Shown here piece by piece: positions 51,052 to 62,649 of a stretch of 64,000 nucleotides of DNA. Each line of letters begins with the position of its first letter. The first letter of the stretch is position 1. A program made the position numbers and the translations under genes. Origin of the DNA: Daucus carota subsp. sativus. Lineage: Eukaryota > Streptophyta > Magnoliopsida > Apiales > Apiaceae. Where the stretch lies: NCBI RefSeq assembly GCF_001625215.2, contig NC_030388.2, forward strand, positions 22,742,558 to 22,806,557. The letters are read 5' to 3'. The notes below the pieces were generated by a model that worked only from the letters and a program-made list of their open reading frames with translations, did not search any database and was not told the origin of the DNA.

Positions 51052-54000
51052 TAGAGGTGGCCAAACGAACGAGTTCAAACGGATCGACTCGTCTCGGCTC
51101 GCCTTTTAACTCGTTGAATACCGGTACGCCGCGAGACGAGTTAAAACTCGCCTCATCTCGTTAATCTGTACGAGACGATCACGAGCCTGGGTTTGAGAAA
51201 ACGTGGACGCCTCGTCTCGGCTCGTACGTATCGGCACGCACGCACGACTCGCGCCAACTCGTCTCGGCCGTCTCGCACGTCCACGACTCGTCTCGCACGT
51301 CTCGGACTCGTCTCGCACGTCTCGGACGTCTCGCCTCTGTCTGCACGCGCACTCTGCACTCTGCAGCAAGTCTGCACTCTGCAGCAACAGCAAGCCAGCA
51401 ACACAGGCGGAGATAGCGACCACTCCATCTTTGCAACGGCTAGCTAGCAACTGTCCTTCCCAACGGCTAGTTCTTCCAAACGACTGAACCTGCAGGCTGC
51501 AAGGCTGCAGCAAGCAACGGCTCCAAGGCTCCGACTTCCGAGCAACGGCTCTTAATCAGTTCCTATAAATATGCAACGGACCTCCATGCCTATCACACCA
51601 GCTCTGATTCTCTGAACTTCTATCCCCATTCTTTTACTCTCTCTCATTCTCTTACTCTCTTGAATTTCTCCGTCACTCACAAGTCACATCCGGCGTGCTT
51701 AAAATTTTCCGGCGAGTTACAATATTTTGTCAAGCTTTATTTAATTATCCTACAAGCTTTGTTTTACAAATGGCTGAAGGCACAGGCACACGATCATCAC
51801 AAGGATCCACCCAAGCTACTTCGATGCGACCCCCTCGACCCAATACTCTGGAACCCGGTTAGTTTTTAAAATTTATTTAATTTTGCTTTTTAAGTGTTTT
51901 ACTAATTTTATATCCGATATTAATTGATATATGTTTTATTTTTGTAGGCAATGCTTCGGGTTCGCTCTCATCATATGTATGGAACTATTTTTCCCGAGAA
52001 AAAATACCGGAAGATCCGAGTCATTATAGGCTTTTTTGTTTACTTTGCATCGAAAAGGGCAAAAATCCATCACCTTTGATGCATCCTAAAGGGGCCGGTA
52101 CGGGTGGACTTGATCGTCATTTGAAAAAACATCACGGAATAACGAAAGAAAATCACGAAAGTGGAGCGGCACGTGGAGGTACATCGCAACAAACTCAAAT
52201 TGGTGGTTTTATGACTTCGTCTCCCGGTGGAGGTATGCCTTTCGCTTATAATCGAGATAGAATGATCGAACAATTTGCCACTTATGTTACGTTAGATGAG
52301 TTACCTTTTTCACATGGAGAAAGTGATAATTTAGAGCACATGATAAAAACTAGCATAAATCCCGCATTTAGAAGAATTCCTAGGAACACACTTAAACGTC
52401 ACACACAAAAACAATATTATGGTCAACGAGCACAATTAATAGAATATTTTCATGATTTTGATGGTATGGTTTCTTTAACTAGTGATTGTTGGAGTTCGAG
52501 TCAAGGTGAGCCATTTATTTGTGTTACCGTGCATTGGATTGATTCTGATTATTATTTACAAAAACGAATAATTGCATTTGATGTTATGGATGAGAGACAC
52601 ACCGGTTACAACATTAAACAAAGAATTTTAGAAACAATAAATGAATTTAATTTGCTTCATAAGGTGTTTACGATATCCTTAGATAATGCGTCTTCGAACA
52701 ATAAAGCTATGGACTATATTAGGAATGATATTCCCACTATAATAGATGGCGTTTTTTTGCATGTTAGATGTTGTGCACATATTATTAATTTATCGGCCCA
52801 AAAAGGAATTGAACAAATAACTTTATTGTTGGAACCCATTAGAAAAATAGTTAAGTATTTACGTTTAGCACACTCCACAAGATCTAAATATAAAAAATTG
52901 TGTAGAGAAAACGGGTTAAGGGCGAAGAAGTGGGCTATTGATTGTCCAACGAGATGGAGTTCGACTTATAAATTACTAAAAGAGGCAATTAAATATAAGG
53001 TAGTTATCACGGAGTTGTATAATTCCGACCCGAGAAACCAAAATGAAGATGGATTGATTACTGAAACGCAGTGGGAGCTAGCAACTAGCGTACGTGATAT
53101 ACTTGAATGTTATGCACATGCTACTAATGTTTTTTCTTATGTTTATGAACCAAATGTGCATCATGTTATTATTGAATGTGTTAGTATTGTTACTACTTTA
53201 CGTGATTATGAAAAAAATCGTCATTTTGAAAATATTATTTTTGACATGAAAGTTAAGTGGATTGAATATTTTTCGGAGTTCCCTTATATTTATGGTGTTG
53301 CATGTCTTCTTGATCCCGGTGTTAGAATGGAAGGTTTGGAAAATATGTTAGAACATTATTACGAAGTTTTAGGTGTTCAATATGATCATACTCTTTATGT
53401 AAGGAATTGTTTAAATTTATTATACCGTCTTATAGATATATATACTCCCAAAACTCCAAATGTTGTACAACCTAAGCCTACTGGTACTAGTAGGTTTAAT
53501 AGTACAATTAGTGGTATATTAACAAAAAAACAAAAGGTTAGAATTTCAACTACATCTACCACATCTACACAATCTTGTTCAACTAACATGGTTCGTGAGT
53601 TTTTTTCTTATAATTATGAGTTAGATGAGGATTTTTCGATATTAACGTGGTGGAAGAATCATGAGAATCAATTTCCGGTTTTAGCTAAAATTGCGAGAGA
53701 CATTTTAGTAGTTCCCGCTTCTACAATTGCATCGGAGTCCGCTTTTAGTGCGGGAAGAAGAGTATTGGACGAAAAAAGATCAAGTCTATCTCCGGATGTC
53801 GTAAAAATATTAGTTTGTAAAAAAGATTGGGATCAAGCCGCAAAAAGACAACAAGGAAGGAAAGAAGATGACTCGGAAGGAGAAGACGATGTTTGGATGA
53901 CAATGGACACTTCATCGGAATCGGGCACGTCGGCGATTCAAGAACAAGAAGAAGAAGAAGAATAAAAAATTAGTTTTGTGTTTACATGTAATTTAAATGT

Positions 54001-54627
54001 AATTTTTATATTTCAATTTAAATGTAATTTTTTATTTTTATTTTTTTAATGTAAATGCGGTTTGTTCCGTTTTTTAGAGAGGAGTCCTCTCAAATCAGTT
54101 GTAATTTTTTTTAATTAATAAAATAAATAGAGGTACCGTCCTCTTTTTTTTATTACATAATAAATTAATGTAAAAACAAGTCAAAAAATGGATATACATC
54201 TCTGTGATTTTCTTTCCTTTTCATCAGTAGCAAACTAGCAATTTATTGATGCCTTGAATCTTGATAGATTCAATAAATTAATGAAAACGACAAAGTTGGT
54301 CTGCAGACTGCAGCATCTCTGTACAAGTTGGTCTGCAGAGACTGTATCATGACTCATGACTCACGAGTTGGTCCACGAGTTGAACGTGACGAGTTCAACG
54401 TCCAGCTCGCCAACTAATCCAAAGCAAACTGCAAAGTAAAAAATATACATAACTCGTCCAACTCGCCAAACTCGCGAGTTGGACACGAGTTTAATATCCT
54501 TCGACTCGTCTCGTATCGTCTCGTCTCGCTACCCTTACACGAGACGTCCACGAGTACACCATTCATCAACTCGTCTCGCCTCCGACTCGTCTCGTCTCGT
54601 CACGGGGCGCCCGTTTGGCCACCACTA
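51052..54627 (+). mobile_element. Complete autonomous hAT transposon (Ac/Tam3-like)
   Basis: 3,576 bp with the exact 8-bp target duplication GCTACAAG (51044-51051 and 54628-54635). Terminal inverted repeats TAGAGGTGGCCAAACG and TAGTGGTGGCCAAACG (15 of 16). Both subterminal zones (51075-51340 and 54360-54600) are crowded with ACTCGTCTCG/CGAGACGAG words, probable transposase-binding sites. TATAAATA at 51564-51571 precedes an uninterrupted two-exon transposase gene. It interrupts the LARD-like element and is therefore younger. All parts needed for mobility appear present. Confidence 0.95.
51770..53965 (+). CDS. hAT transposase, zinc-finger BED type
   Basis: A 701-residue transposase expected to bind the element ends and catalyse cut-and-paste transposition in the nucleus. 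Two exons, 51770-51857 and 51948-53965, join G|GTTAGT to TTTGTAG|G in frame; the intron is 90 bp. Start chosen at MAEGTG, which puts the BED finger intact. Seen: BED-type zinc finger at about 35-95 (FCLLC ... DRHLKKHH), catalytic-core motifs SLTSDCWSS (first Asp ~209) and SLDNASSNN (second Asp ~275), the VRCCAHIINL segment, and the C-terminal hAT dimerisation domain around 600-665 (FSILTWWKNHE ... ASESAFSAGRRV). A low-complexity acidic tail closes the protein. No internal stop or frameshift. Confidence 0.94.
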
Positions 54628-54867
54628 GCTACAAGTTGTCCACACCGCCGAATGAAAAGATAAGTTTTCTTTTTTAATTATTTAAGTTATTTATTTGTTA
54701 ATTATATATTTTTATATACGTAATTTGTTACAATTATTTTGTAATGTAATAATTAGTAGAAATATTTATTTGTTAAGAGATATAATATTATAAAAGTATT
54801 GTTTTATTTATTATATGCATGTTTAGAAAAAACTTATATATTATAAATACATTTTTACAAAGATATA

Positions 54868-54909
<42 letters not shown>

Positions 54910-57449
54910 CATCATTATTATTATTACTATTTTTAACGTAGAACACTTTTTTAGAATTTTTTGTGAAAATCAGGCTTTTTACTCAAAATACAGATTAAAT
55001 GTATTCATATTAATTTGTTTATTTTGTGGAGGAATATATTCATTACGTTTGATTGAGTTTTTACAGGAATTTATTACTTGCGCGTGCTTATGCCTTAAAG
55101 TAGTTTTGAGTTCTGTAATATTAGTTATCAACTTGGCAAAGGCATAAAATTTTATGGGTTAAGCAAGAAAGAGGTGGTATGTGCACTGGCTTATCCTCAA
55201 AAATTAGGAGGTTGGATATGAACCAATGAACAACGAGGGACAGGCGGAATAATTTCCTCCGCATGATCAACAACTCTGTTGCAACACGGCTCCTCAGCAC
55301 CAAATCAAGACCCGAACGACTTTCAAAAGAAAAAGGAGATAAGATTTTCTTTACTTAAATTATTTTTAGATTATGAGATTAATACTTAGATTGAATATAT
55401 TATGCATAAATTCTATATGCATGACTAGCGTAAAATATTTTATGCTATTAGGATGCAAATGAGATATTTACTTACCATTGCTAATGCATTTATATGGACC
55501 AAAAGAATAACAGGCTATGAACTGGAGGGGAAGAGAAAGAAAAACAAGGAAGGGAGGCCTGTCACCGTAAACAAGTAACATATTGCCGAATCTTGCAATG
55601 GCCGGGCGAAAAAGATAAGTTCACCTTATTTTATTTTTGCAATGATATATGTGTGGTAGTTTAATCTTTTAAAAATATTAACATAGATCCTTGCATGATA
55701 GTATCAATACTTTATATTTGGTATTTTTAAAAAATTTTGTATACATGCTTGGAGGTATAGATTTTTGTTTCAGAAATGCGCAGGACATATTTAAAGGGCT
55801 TGGACGGGTTCCAACTTACAAAATCCAGAGATGTTGTTAGCAGTCATCAAGTGACACTAGTGGCAACCAGGGAATATAAAGATAAGTATTTTACATTTCC
55901 TTTACAATTCTTTTAGTATATACCTCGGTGTCATGCATATAAAATATATGTTTATATATGTTTAATGTTGTGTATTTCTAACCTAATATTTTATTTTAGT
56001 GAAGCTGTTTTTAGACAGGGAAAGAACTTCAGGAATTTCGTACGGCGCGCCTAGATACGCCCTTATGAATGAGAACGTGCTATCTCGAAAGGATTTTTTG
56101 GAAATAGCATTTGACTTGCCAAGGTGCACCATAAGATAATGTTTAATATTTATTATCATGACCATTGTTATTTAAATTTGTGCAGGATGAAAATGATGCA
56201 AAAGGAAAAGGATTAGGATATTTACAAGACGCGTCTCTCCCTAACAAGGTACGTCACGAGGTAAGTAAATAAACTCTTATTATTTGTACATGGAAAGTTT
56301 TATGCAGGCACCCTTGAAACATCTCTTAAGGCGCGCCTCCAGGTAAACTTTTTACATCACCTTCGCATGCTATTACTTTCAAGTTTGTCGTGGTTTAAGT
56401 CTATTGCAGGAAGGGGTACGCATACTTGGAAACTTCATAGATTTTCTAGAAGTGGCGCGCCCTCCCCTGAAAATGCTTCAGGGTTCGTGAGGGGCGCATT
56501 TTGAAGGTGTAACCACATGTGGTGATGTGAGAGGAAAGGTTATAAGCGGGGAGTTATTCAAATGGAGCCTAGCTCGAAAAGTTATAAAGGGTGCGCGCCT
56601 CCCCCTGACAGGGCGCGCCTCCAGGTAAACTCCAACCCCCTCGTTATTTCATCCTATAGAAATATGCCTTTATGAAATCGCTGGTAATGTGGTGTTCGAT
56701 TACCCCCATGAGGAATGCACCTCTTGGCTTTGATGAATAGTCGCGCCCTCAGGTACGAAATTTATGATATGTATTCCTGTGTCTACATAAGCTCTTACAG
56801 GAAGCCAATACGATGAGCCCGTCACTCATGGAAGAAAGAGGCGTGCCACATCTAGCTAATGTTCTGTCAGAGAACGAATTGCGCGCCTCCCTCTGACAGG
56901 GCGCGCCCTCAGGTATGTCTGATGCATTAATTGCTTAATATGATTTTATGTGAAGCCAACCATACGCAGGAAAGGAGCTCAATAGTCTTGAGGAGGTCAC
57001 GTCCCTTCTTAGGATGCCCCCTTTCAGTAGTACTCATCACTTGAGGAAGCGCACGAGGGCGCGCCCCAGGATAAAAATGTTGAGAAGGAAGATGCTTCAA
57101 AGACATTCCTTCTCCTAATTGGACGCGCCCCGAGTTCCTAAGTCATGCGCCAGGATTAATATTTCCTGGGAGAGAGCGCCTCCCCCTAGCAGGACGCGTC
57201 ATGAGGTAACACTGACCATCACTATTGTTGTTAAGGAAGTCATATGTATATGATTGTGTGCAGGTCAAGTCCAACATCTTAGAGGAGCTGTCTGTCTTGA
57301 TTAGGACGCGCCCTCCGATGGATCATGATACTTTCAAAGGCATTGTACATTATGATCATGGGCTCATGCTATTCATACCAGTACACGCAATACCTTTCAA
57401 AGGTCTACCTAAATTATCCATGACTAGCTCTGGATACTATATTTGCGCG

Positions 57450-57587
57450 TCCATGATATGCTCTGGACATTATATTTGCGCATCCATGATACGCTCTGGA
57501 TCTTACCTATCCATGATATGCTCTGGACATTATATTTGCGCATCCATGATACGCTCTGGATCTTACCTATCCATGATATGCTCTGGA
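57450..57587 (+). repeat. 60-bp tandem repeat
   Basis: The word CCATGATATGCTCTGGACAT recurs with a period of exactly 60 bp, just over two copies, each containing two related half-units (GATATGCTCTGGA and GATACGCTCTGGA). It keeps frames open by chance; I do not treat it as coding. Confidence 0.85.
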
Positions 57588-57754
57588 TAACACTTTATAC
57601 TATTGATTCCCCATTGAGCCATAACCTCTGGGACCCGTGCGATGCACCGGAGTTATATAAACCACGATAAAATTCGTGATGCCCCATACGGGATGATGTA
57701 TGGACTGGGGAGTGGTCTTTTTGATTTTCTTAAGCAAGTGAGTCACGCGCGAAA

Positions 57755-58005
57755 AAGTAAGGCTGCGCCAAAAGTCGCGCCCTCTACTTAATCCTTGGAA
57801 AAGATCAAAAGAGCCCACATTACAAGTAAGGCTGCGCCGTAGGCTGCGCCCTCTACTTATACAGTCCTCGGAAGAAAAGAAATATTGCGAGTAAGGCAGC
57901 ACCATCGGTCGCGCCCTCTGCTTAGGCAATTCTTTAGAAAAAGATAAAAAAGGGGTCATGTTATAACAAGGCGGCGCCATTCTGTAAGTCGCGCCTTATA
58001 TGTAC
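57755..58005 (+). repeat. Degenerate 65-76-bp tandem repeat
   Basis: Four units starting near 57756, 57825, 57890 and 57966 share AGTAAGGCTGCGCC followed by GTCGCGCCCTCTACTTA. The spacing varies with an A-rich filler between units. Confidence 0.7.
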
Positions 58006-58452
58006 TGTTCCTAGGTATCATGGACACACTAAGGCTGAAAAACAGCCACAAACCTTCGCATCCCGAAGGCGCGCCCTTCTTTTGTTGAAGTTCATTGGCG
58101 CGAATGTTATGGTTGAATGTGTCCTTTTGAAGGAATAAGCGAAGCTGCGCCACTGTCAACGACAGATAGGCCGCGCCCCCTGTTTTCTTTTATCTACATA
58201 AAGATTGCTCATTACTTATGAACACATCATAAAAATGCGCTAGCCTCATACTTAGCAATTTGCTAAATGTCCAAAGACACTGGCATTATATGTTTGCAAG
58301 GCGTGTGGCACAGTCTGCACCTTGAAATATCAAGGAATAATACGCGGCTTAAGTCGAGCCTCTATGCGTGGACGCGCCCTCAGAATAATGTGTGTGGCAC
58401 GGTATAAAAATTCCCTTGATATCTTCAATATCAAGAAAATTTGGGGAGTACT

Positions 58453-59468
58453 TGTTATGACTGAATTTAGCATGAAGGAAAGGACAAGGGCGCGCCCTTC
58501 CCGGAGTAATTCCGAGGGCACCGCCCTAAAGTGCGGGGTTGACTGAAGGCGCGTGGAGAAACGAGAATGCGAGGACTTAGGGCGCGCCCTCCATGGTCGC
58601 GCCCACAGGTAAACTTATTATGTGTGAGGATGAGTGAGTCTCGATGACGACCCTTCCGAGGGATACGAAGACCTACCCCTCCGGGGGATATAACTACCCT
58701 TCCGAGGGATATGAAGACTAGTGCCAGGCTCATCTGGAAGTTATCAGGTTAATCTGGTAGTTCCCGGGTTACGACCGGGCGTGATCTATAATCCCCAATC
58801 CTGCTATCTGCCGGGTTGTCCTCGTGCGGGGGCTTGGGGTGATCATGGTTGTAGAAGGCCCTCAGGGGTGACATGAAGGCCGATCATATGTCTGGGTCCT
58901 GTATTCTGGTGAGTTAGCCCTCATTGGGGGACTGAGACGATCGTGTAATTTGGCTCCTCAATGGTCTTACCTCTTAGTGAGAACCTTCGCTAGGGGGTAA
59001 GGACGCGTCCCTACACCTCAAGGAATTGGTCACGGCTCTACTAGACGTCTCCTCCATGCTACGAAAAGTAGCGGTTAGTGTTATCTCTCGTAGTGGGGAT
59101 GATGCCGTATCCGTGATGTACTTGGACTAGGAGTCTGAGGTAGTTGCCTTAAGGCTTAATTCTAACTGGAGTAGAACTCTAAGTGATAAGTCACCGGCTT
59201 AAGGTTGGTCTTATCCCCAAGAAGCCTAGTCTTGATCAAACTAGGAGTCTTGGTTCAATAGAACTACGTATGGCTTGATCCCCTATAAATATAGGGGTAC
59301 GTAGGCACATTAGGGGATCATGAGTTGAGAGCACGTGAGACCAACTCAAAACCCTAATCTCAGCCACCCCTAAAACAAACAACCACCACTCTCCGGCAAC
59401 CAAAACCACCGTCACAGATCTTGGCTATGAACCTCATCTTTGTTGATTACCAAATTCCTCTATCAACA
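58453..59468 (+). repeat. 3' LTR of the LARD-like element
   Basis: 1,016 bp, about six differences from 49659-50674. Confidence 0.93.
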
Positions 59469-59473
59469 AAAAA

Positions 59474-59899
59474 CATGATTGGAATCAAAGTATCTGGATT
59501 GGGAGGAATATTTAGCATAGAGTCTTGTCTTTAACTTAAGAAATAGTATCAAAGTTCATTCCTTGCCCACCAAGCGAAACAGAAGAAATAGTATCAAAGT
59601 CCATTCCTCGCCCACCAAGCGAAACAGGTGGTTTCTTGATCACGACCGGGTATAGCTAAAGTTTCAAAGAGATTTAGTTTTAGTAAATTGCTTAATGGTT
59701 AAAACGCCCAACCCATAATTGACGAATTCGTATACTTACTAACATAGGATATGGTTCCATTATTTTGCAACAACCTATTCTCTAAATTTTTATTATGAAA
59801 TTACTTTTCTTTATAATGAATATTTAAAGTCGAGATGTGCTCATGATTTGATATATATATACAAAATCTAGAACTAAAATATTTTCGCTATAAAACAAT
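59474..59899. other. Spacer with a 45-bp tandem duplication
   Basis: AAGAAATAGTATCAAAGT...GCCCACCAAGCGAAACAG occurs twice in tandem (59538-59627) with a few differences. No gene seen. Confidence 0.65.
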
Positions 59900-60643
59900 T
59901 AGGGCTGTAAATCGATACGGACTATCCGGTGTCTCGGCTCATATCTGGCTCGAAAATATGATACATGTCTCATATCCGTTTTGAAAACGATCCAAATCTG
60001 GCGGAAAAATTAAGCCCGTATAATATATGATCCCGGATACGAGCACACCTATACCCGCTCAGATTCGGTCTCATATAATTTTTCATAATATGATCCTACC
60101 CGAATAACCGAATATGATCCACGGTTCATATTCCATTCAAACTCATATACATATTATATTTTAACACCATCATGTTTGCAAATAAATAGTCATCATTTTA
60201 TAAAATTATAATATCTTATTTAAGTTTTTATCTTCATAAAATATGATTTATTTAATGTGATCATGGTTATTATCTTCATATATATTTAATAAATGACATA
60301 TACCAACATATAATTATAAGTTTTAATTCAAAATTATTATACTTTATAATATTATGTTTACTTAGACTAAATGATAATTATTTGAACAACTGAAATAATA
60401 ATGATATTTGATGTTAGTGGATCACATCAGGCTCATATTCGATGGATCATAAACTACCCGGTTAAAAAATAGAAAATACGATACTGGATCATATCCGGTT
60501 CAGATCCGAATCTCAAATACCCGAGATCGGTTTATACCCGAATAAAATGATCCCGGACCCAAATCTGGACAAGCTAAAAATAATATGATCCGGTACTTGA
60601 GCAGAGGGGTACCCGGGATCACCTGGATCATTTTACAGCCCTA
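59900..60643. mobile_element. hAT-type MITE, GATCCGGATA motifs
   Basis: The exact 8-bp target duplication AAAACAAT (59892-59899 and 60644-60651). The ends are TAGGGCTGTAAATCGA and the inverse TAGGGCTGTAAAATGA. Subterminal zones are filled with ATACCCG, GATCC(G/C)GG and CATATCCGG words, the centre is AT-rich. 744 bp, no ORF. Confidence 0.9.
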
Positions 60644-60789
60644 AAAACAATCACATATAGGCTAGTATAACGGTCGATTAATAGGGACTTCGATCCTATA
60701 CATATAATTTTAATTTACTTCTAATTATGATCATGTCTTATTTTAAAAAAAATATTAATAAATAACATTCTTATTGTAATTCGCATTTT

Positions 60790-61815
60790 CAATATAAACT
60801 AACCTGAGCGAAGATAATATTATCCAATCAAGAGGTCGTTACTTGAATCACGCGCTTTTGCTTTAAATGTGCACGAAATACATAATATAACATGTCTTGT
60901 GTTTCCAGAAACTTCATTCATATATGCGAAACATCTAATAGTTGGTCTAAGATGAGGACATATTTTGTGCTCCGAAAGATTTATTTCATACATGTGAAAC
61001 ATGTAATATTATGTCGGGATCGTACATAACAATCAAGCAGGTACACATGACATGTTGGCGGATCCACTCACTAAAGGTTTACAAACTAGTAAAATTTTTG
61101 TTCAACGTATCTCTAACATGGATCTGACGAAGATACTCCAACTAATAGTCACTTGTTATGTGAAGCTAATACCAAGTAAACTCTTATTTTGTCAAAAAAA
61201 AAATTGTACTTCACATCATACTATTGGTTTGTTGTTCTCATTATTGTTGCGCACTTGAGAATTTATATTTATAAGCAAACACGAGGGGGAGACCATATGA
61301 ATGGATTTGATAATTATACTTTATTAAAAAATCATTTTATACTATTATGATTAATGTTAATTTTGTTATGTGTTGAAGTATTAATGGTATGATCAACGAG
61401 GGTCTTGTGTTCATTGTGATATAAATATATTGCATTGGCCTGCTGTAATACTTTCGCTTATACAGCATGCATGAAGATATTAAATCAATAATTAGTCAAA
61501 TTAAAAATGTAAATTCATATTTTGGAATATAAGTAGTAATACGGTGAAGTGGGAGAATGTTAGCTTATTTATTTGTAGCCTACTACTTATGTGATTTAAT
61601 CATTTACATAAATATTGATTTAATAGATTATATCTGGGGATTGATAACATTAGAGTTTTAAATGTTATCTAGTGAAAGAAGAAATGAATAGTTCTCTTTA
61701 TTGTGGGTACGGAGCTATATATATTGTGATGTACGATTTATATTGTCGTATCATTAATAATTTAATAGACATATACATAAAAGTGTAGGTCTCTATTGGC
61801 TTTTCAGTGCTAACA
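60790..61815 (+). mobile_element. 3' remnant of a Ty1/copia element (fossil)
   Basis: At 61052-61123 the typical end of a Copia RNase H is visible (MLADPLTKGL). A purine tract AAGTGGGAGAA precedes a 258-bp LTR (61558-61815) whose ends TGTTAGC and GCTAACA are perfect inverses. The 5' part of the element is missing. An old, decayed fragment with many breaks. Confidence 0.75.
61558..61815 (+). repeat. LTR of the Copia remnant
   Basis: 258 bp, TGTTAGC ... GCTAACA. No partner LTR in the window. Confidence 0.7.
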
Positions 61816-61869
61816 TCTTACGAAATATAATTCCATCCTTATTATTCAAAGAGACAACAGAAGTTTTAG

Positions 61870-62106
61870 GGGCCGTTTGGATAAATTTTAAAAAAGTGCT
61901 TATTAAAAAAGTGGACTAGAAGTGGGAAACAAATTAAAACTTATAAGTGATTAAACTGTGTGGGAAATAAGCAGAAGTCCTGAGACAAAAGTTAGCATTC
62001 GTAGCTTTTTATAAGTGCTTCTGTCTTTTTATACAAATGGGTCAAGAAAAGTAGAAATTAGCTTCTTCTCAAAAAAAGCCAGAAGTTTGGGTACCCAATC
62101 GGGCAC
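61870..62106. mobile_element. Probable hAT-like MITE with GGCCGTTTGG end
   Basis: The left end GGGGCCGTTTGG and the right end CCCAATCGGGCAC are imperfect inverses. Internal AAGTGCTT / AAGTGCTTCT and AGAAGT words resemble the element at 3477-3970. Confidence 0.45.
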
Positions 62107-62577
62107 ATAATCTTACAAGGTTGCATCAAGAGCAGACACTCACAGTTGTAACTTACAAACCATGTCATCTCTCAGCTCAAGTGTGCACACGATCATACAT
62201 ATATGTATTGACTAAACACCTGATCCATTACTTTTACATGATGGAGTCTTTGTGGTGATATAGTACATAATTCATATATATATGCGTGTGTGTTTACAGA
62301 AATATCATTTCCACCATTTCAAACAACATATCCACTTTTAAGAAAATCAAATGAGTATAAAGAAATTTCTATACATAATTATAGTATTTATTATATTCAC
62401 TAAATATAATATATGGGATATAATTGATGTTATAAATATATATTATAGATATGGTTTAAAGAAATTAGTAGCTTGTTAGGACACTAATCATCTTTATAGG
62501 TACCATCAAGAATATTTAACAGGTGTAAAATATGTATCATCTAATGAGGATGATTCATCGAGTCATACTTCACAGAA
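62107..62577. other. Spacer, nothing recognised
   Basis: AT-rich spacer upstream of the second tRNA gene. Confidence 0.5.
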
Positions 62578-62649
62578 GCCGACTTAGCTCAGTGGTAGAG
62601 CGCGTGACTTTTAATCCCGTGGCCGTGGGTTCGATCCCCACAGTCGGCG
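62578..62649 (+). tRNA. tRNA-Lys (UUU), second copy
   Basis: Identical over its full length to 48015-48086, with the short shared leader GAA just before it. Followed about 20 bp later by a T6 run, a Pol III terminator. Flanking DNA is otherwise unlike that of the first copy. Confidence 0.93.

Larger units (their letters stand above)
54636..58452 (+). other. LARD internal sequence with GGCGCGCC modules
   Basis: No coding region found. A (TTA)n microsatellite lies at 54868-54929. From 56044 to 58085 seven GGCGCGCC palindromes occur (56044, 56330, 56454, 56612, 56900, 57058, 58078) with many near variants. Several are followed by CAGGTA(A/C/T) and 50-100 bp later by GCAGG, so they look like small GC-rich blocks with splice-like edges. 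A 60-bp tandem repeat lies at 57450-57587 and a degenerate 65-76-bp repeat at 57755-58005. Confidence 0.7.
49659..59468 (+). mobile_element. Non-autonomous LTR element (LARD-like) with nested hAT
   Basis: A pair of 1,016-bp LTRs (TGTTATGA ... CAACA) bounds a 9,810-bp element, with an AAAAA target duplication (49654-49658 and 59469-59473). A primer-binding-like TGGCGCTAGAAGGAGGGG follows the left LTR, and a purine-rich stretch (AAAATTTGGGGAG) precedes the right one. I find no gag or pol, so it is a large non-autonomous derivative, possibly mobilised by a gypsy Tat-like partner (inference). About six LTR differences in 1,016 bp suggest an age of a few hundred thousand years at commonly used rates. 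A 3.6-kb hAT transposon is inserted inside; without it the element is about 6.2 kb. Confidence 0.92.

Noticed and set aside
51075-51340. Array of CTCGTCTCG-like words suggesting a CRISPR-like or satellite array
   Set aside because: Spacing is irregular, there are no spacers, and the array is mirrored at the other end of a hAT transposon, so it is the subterminal repeat zone.
57225-57590. 121-codon frame with a 20-residue repeat
   Set aside because: It is the translation of the 60-bp tandem repeat inside a non-coding LTR element; no start context or family.
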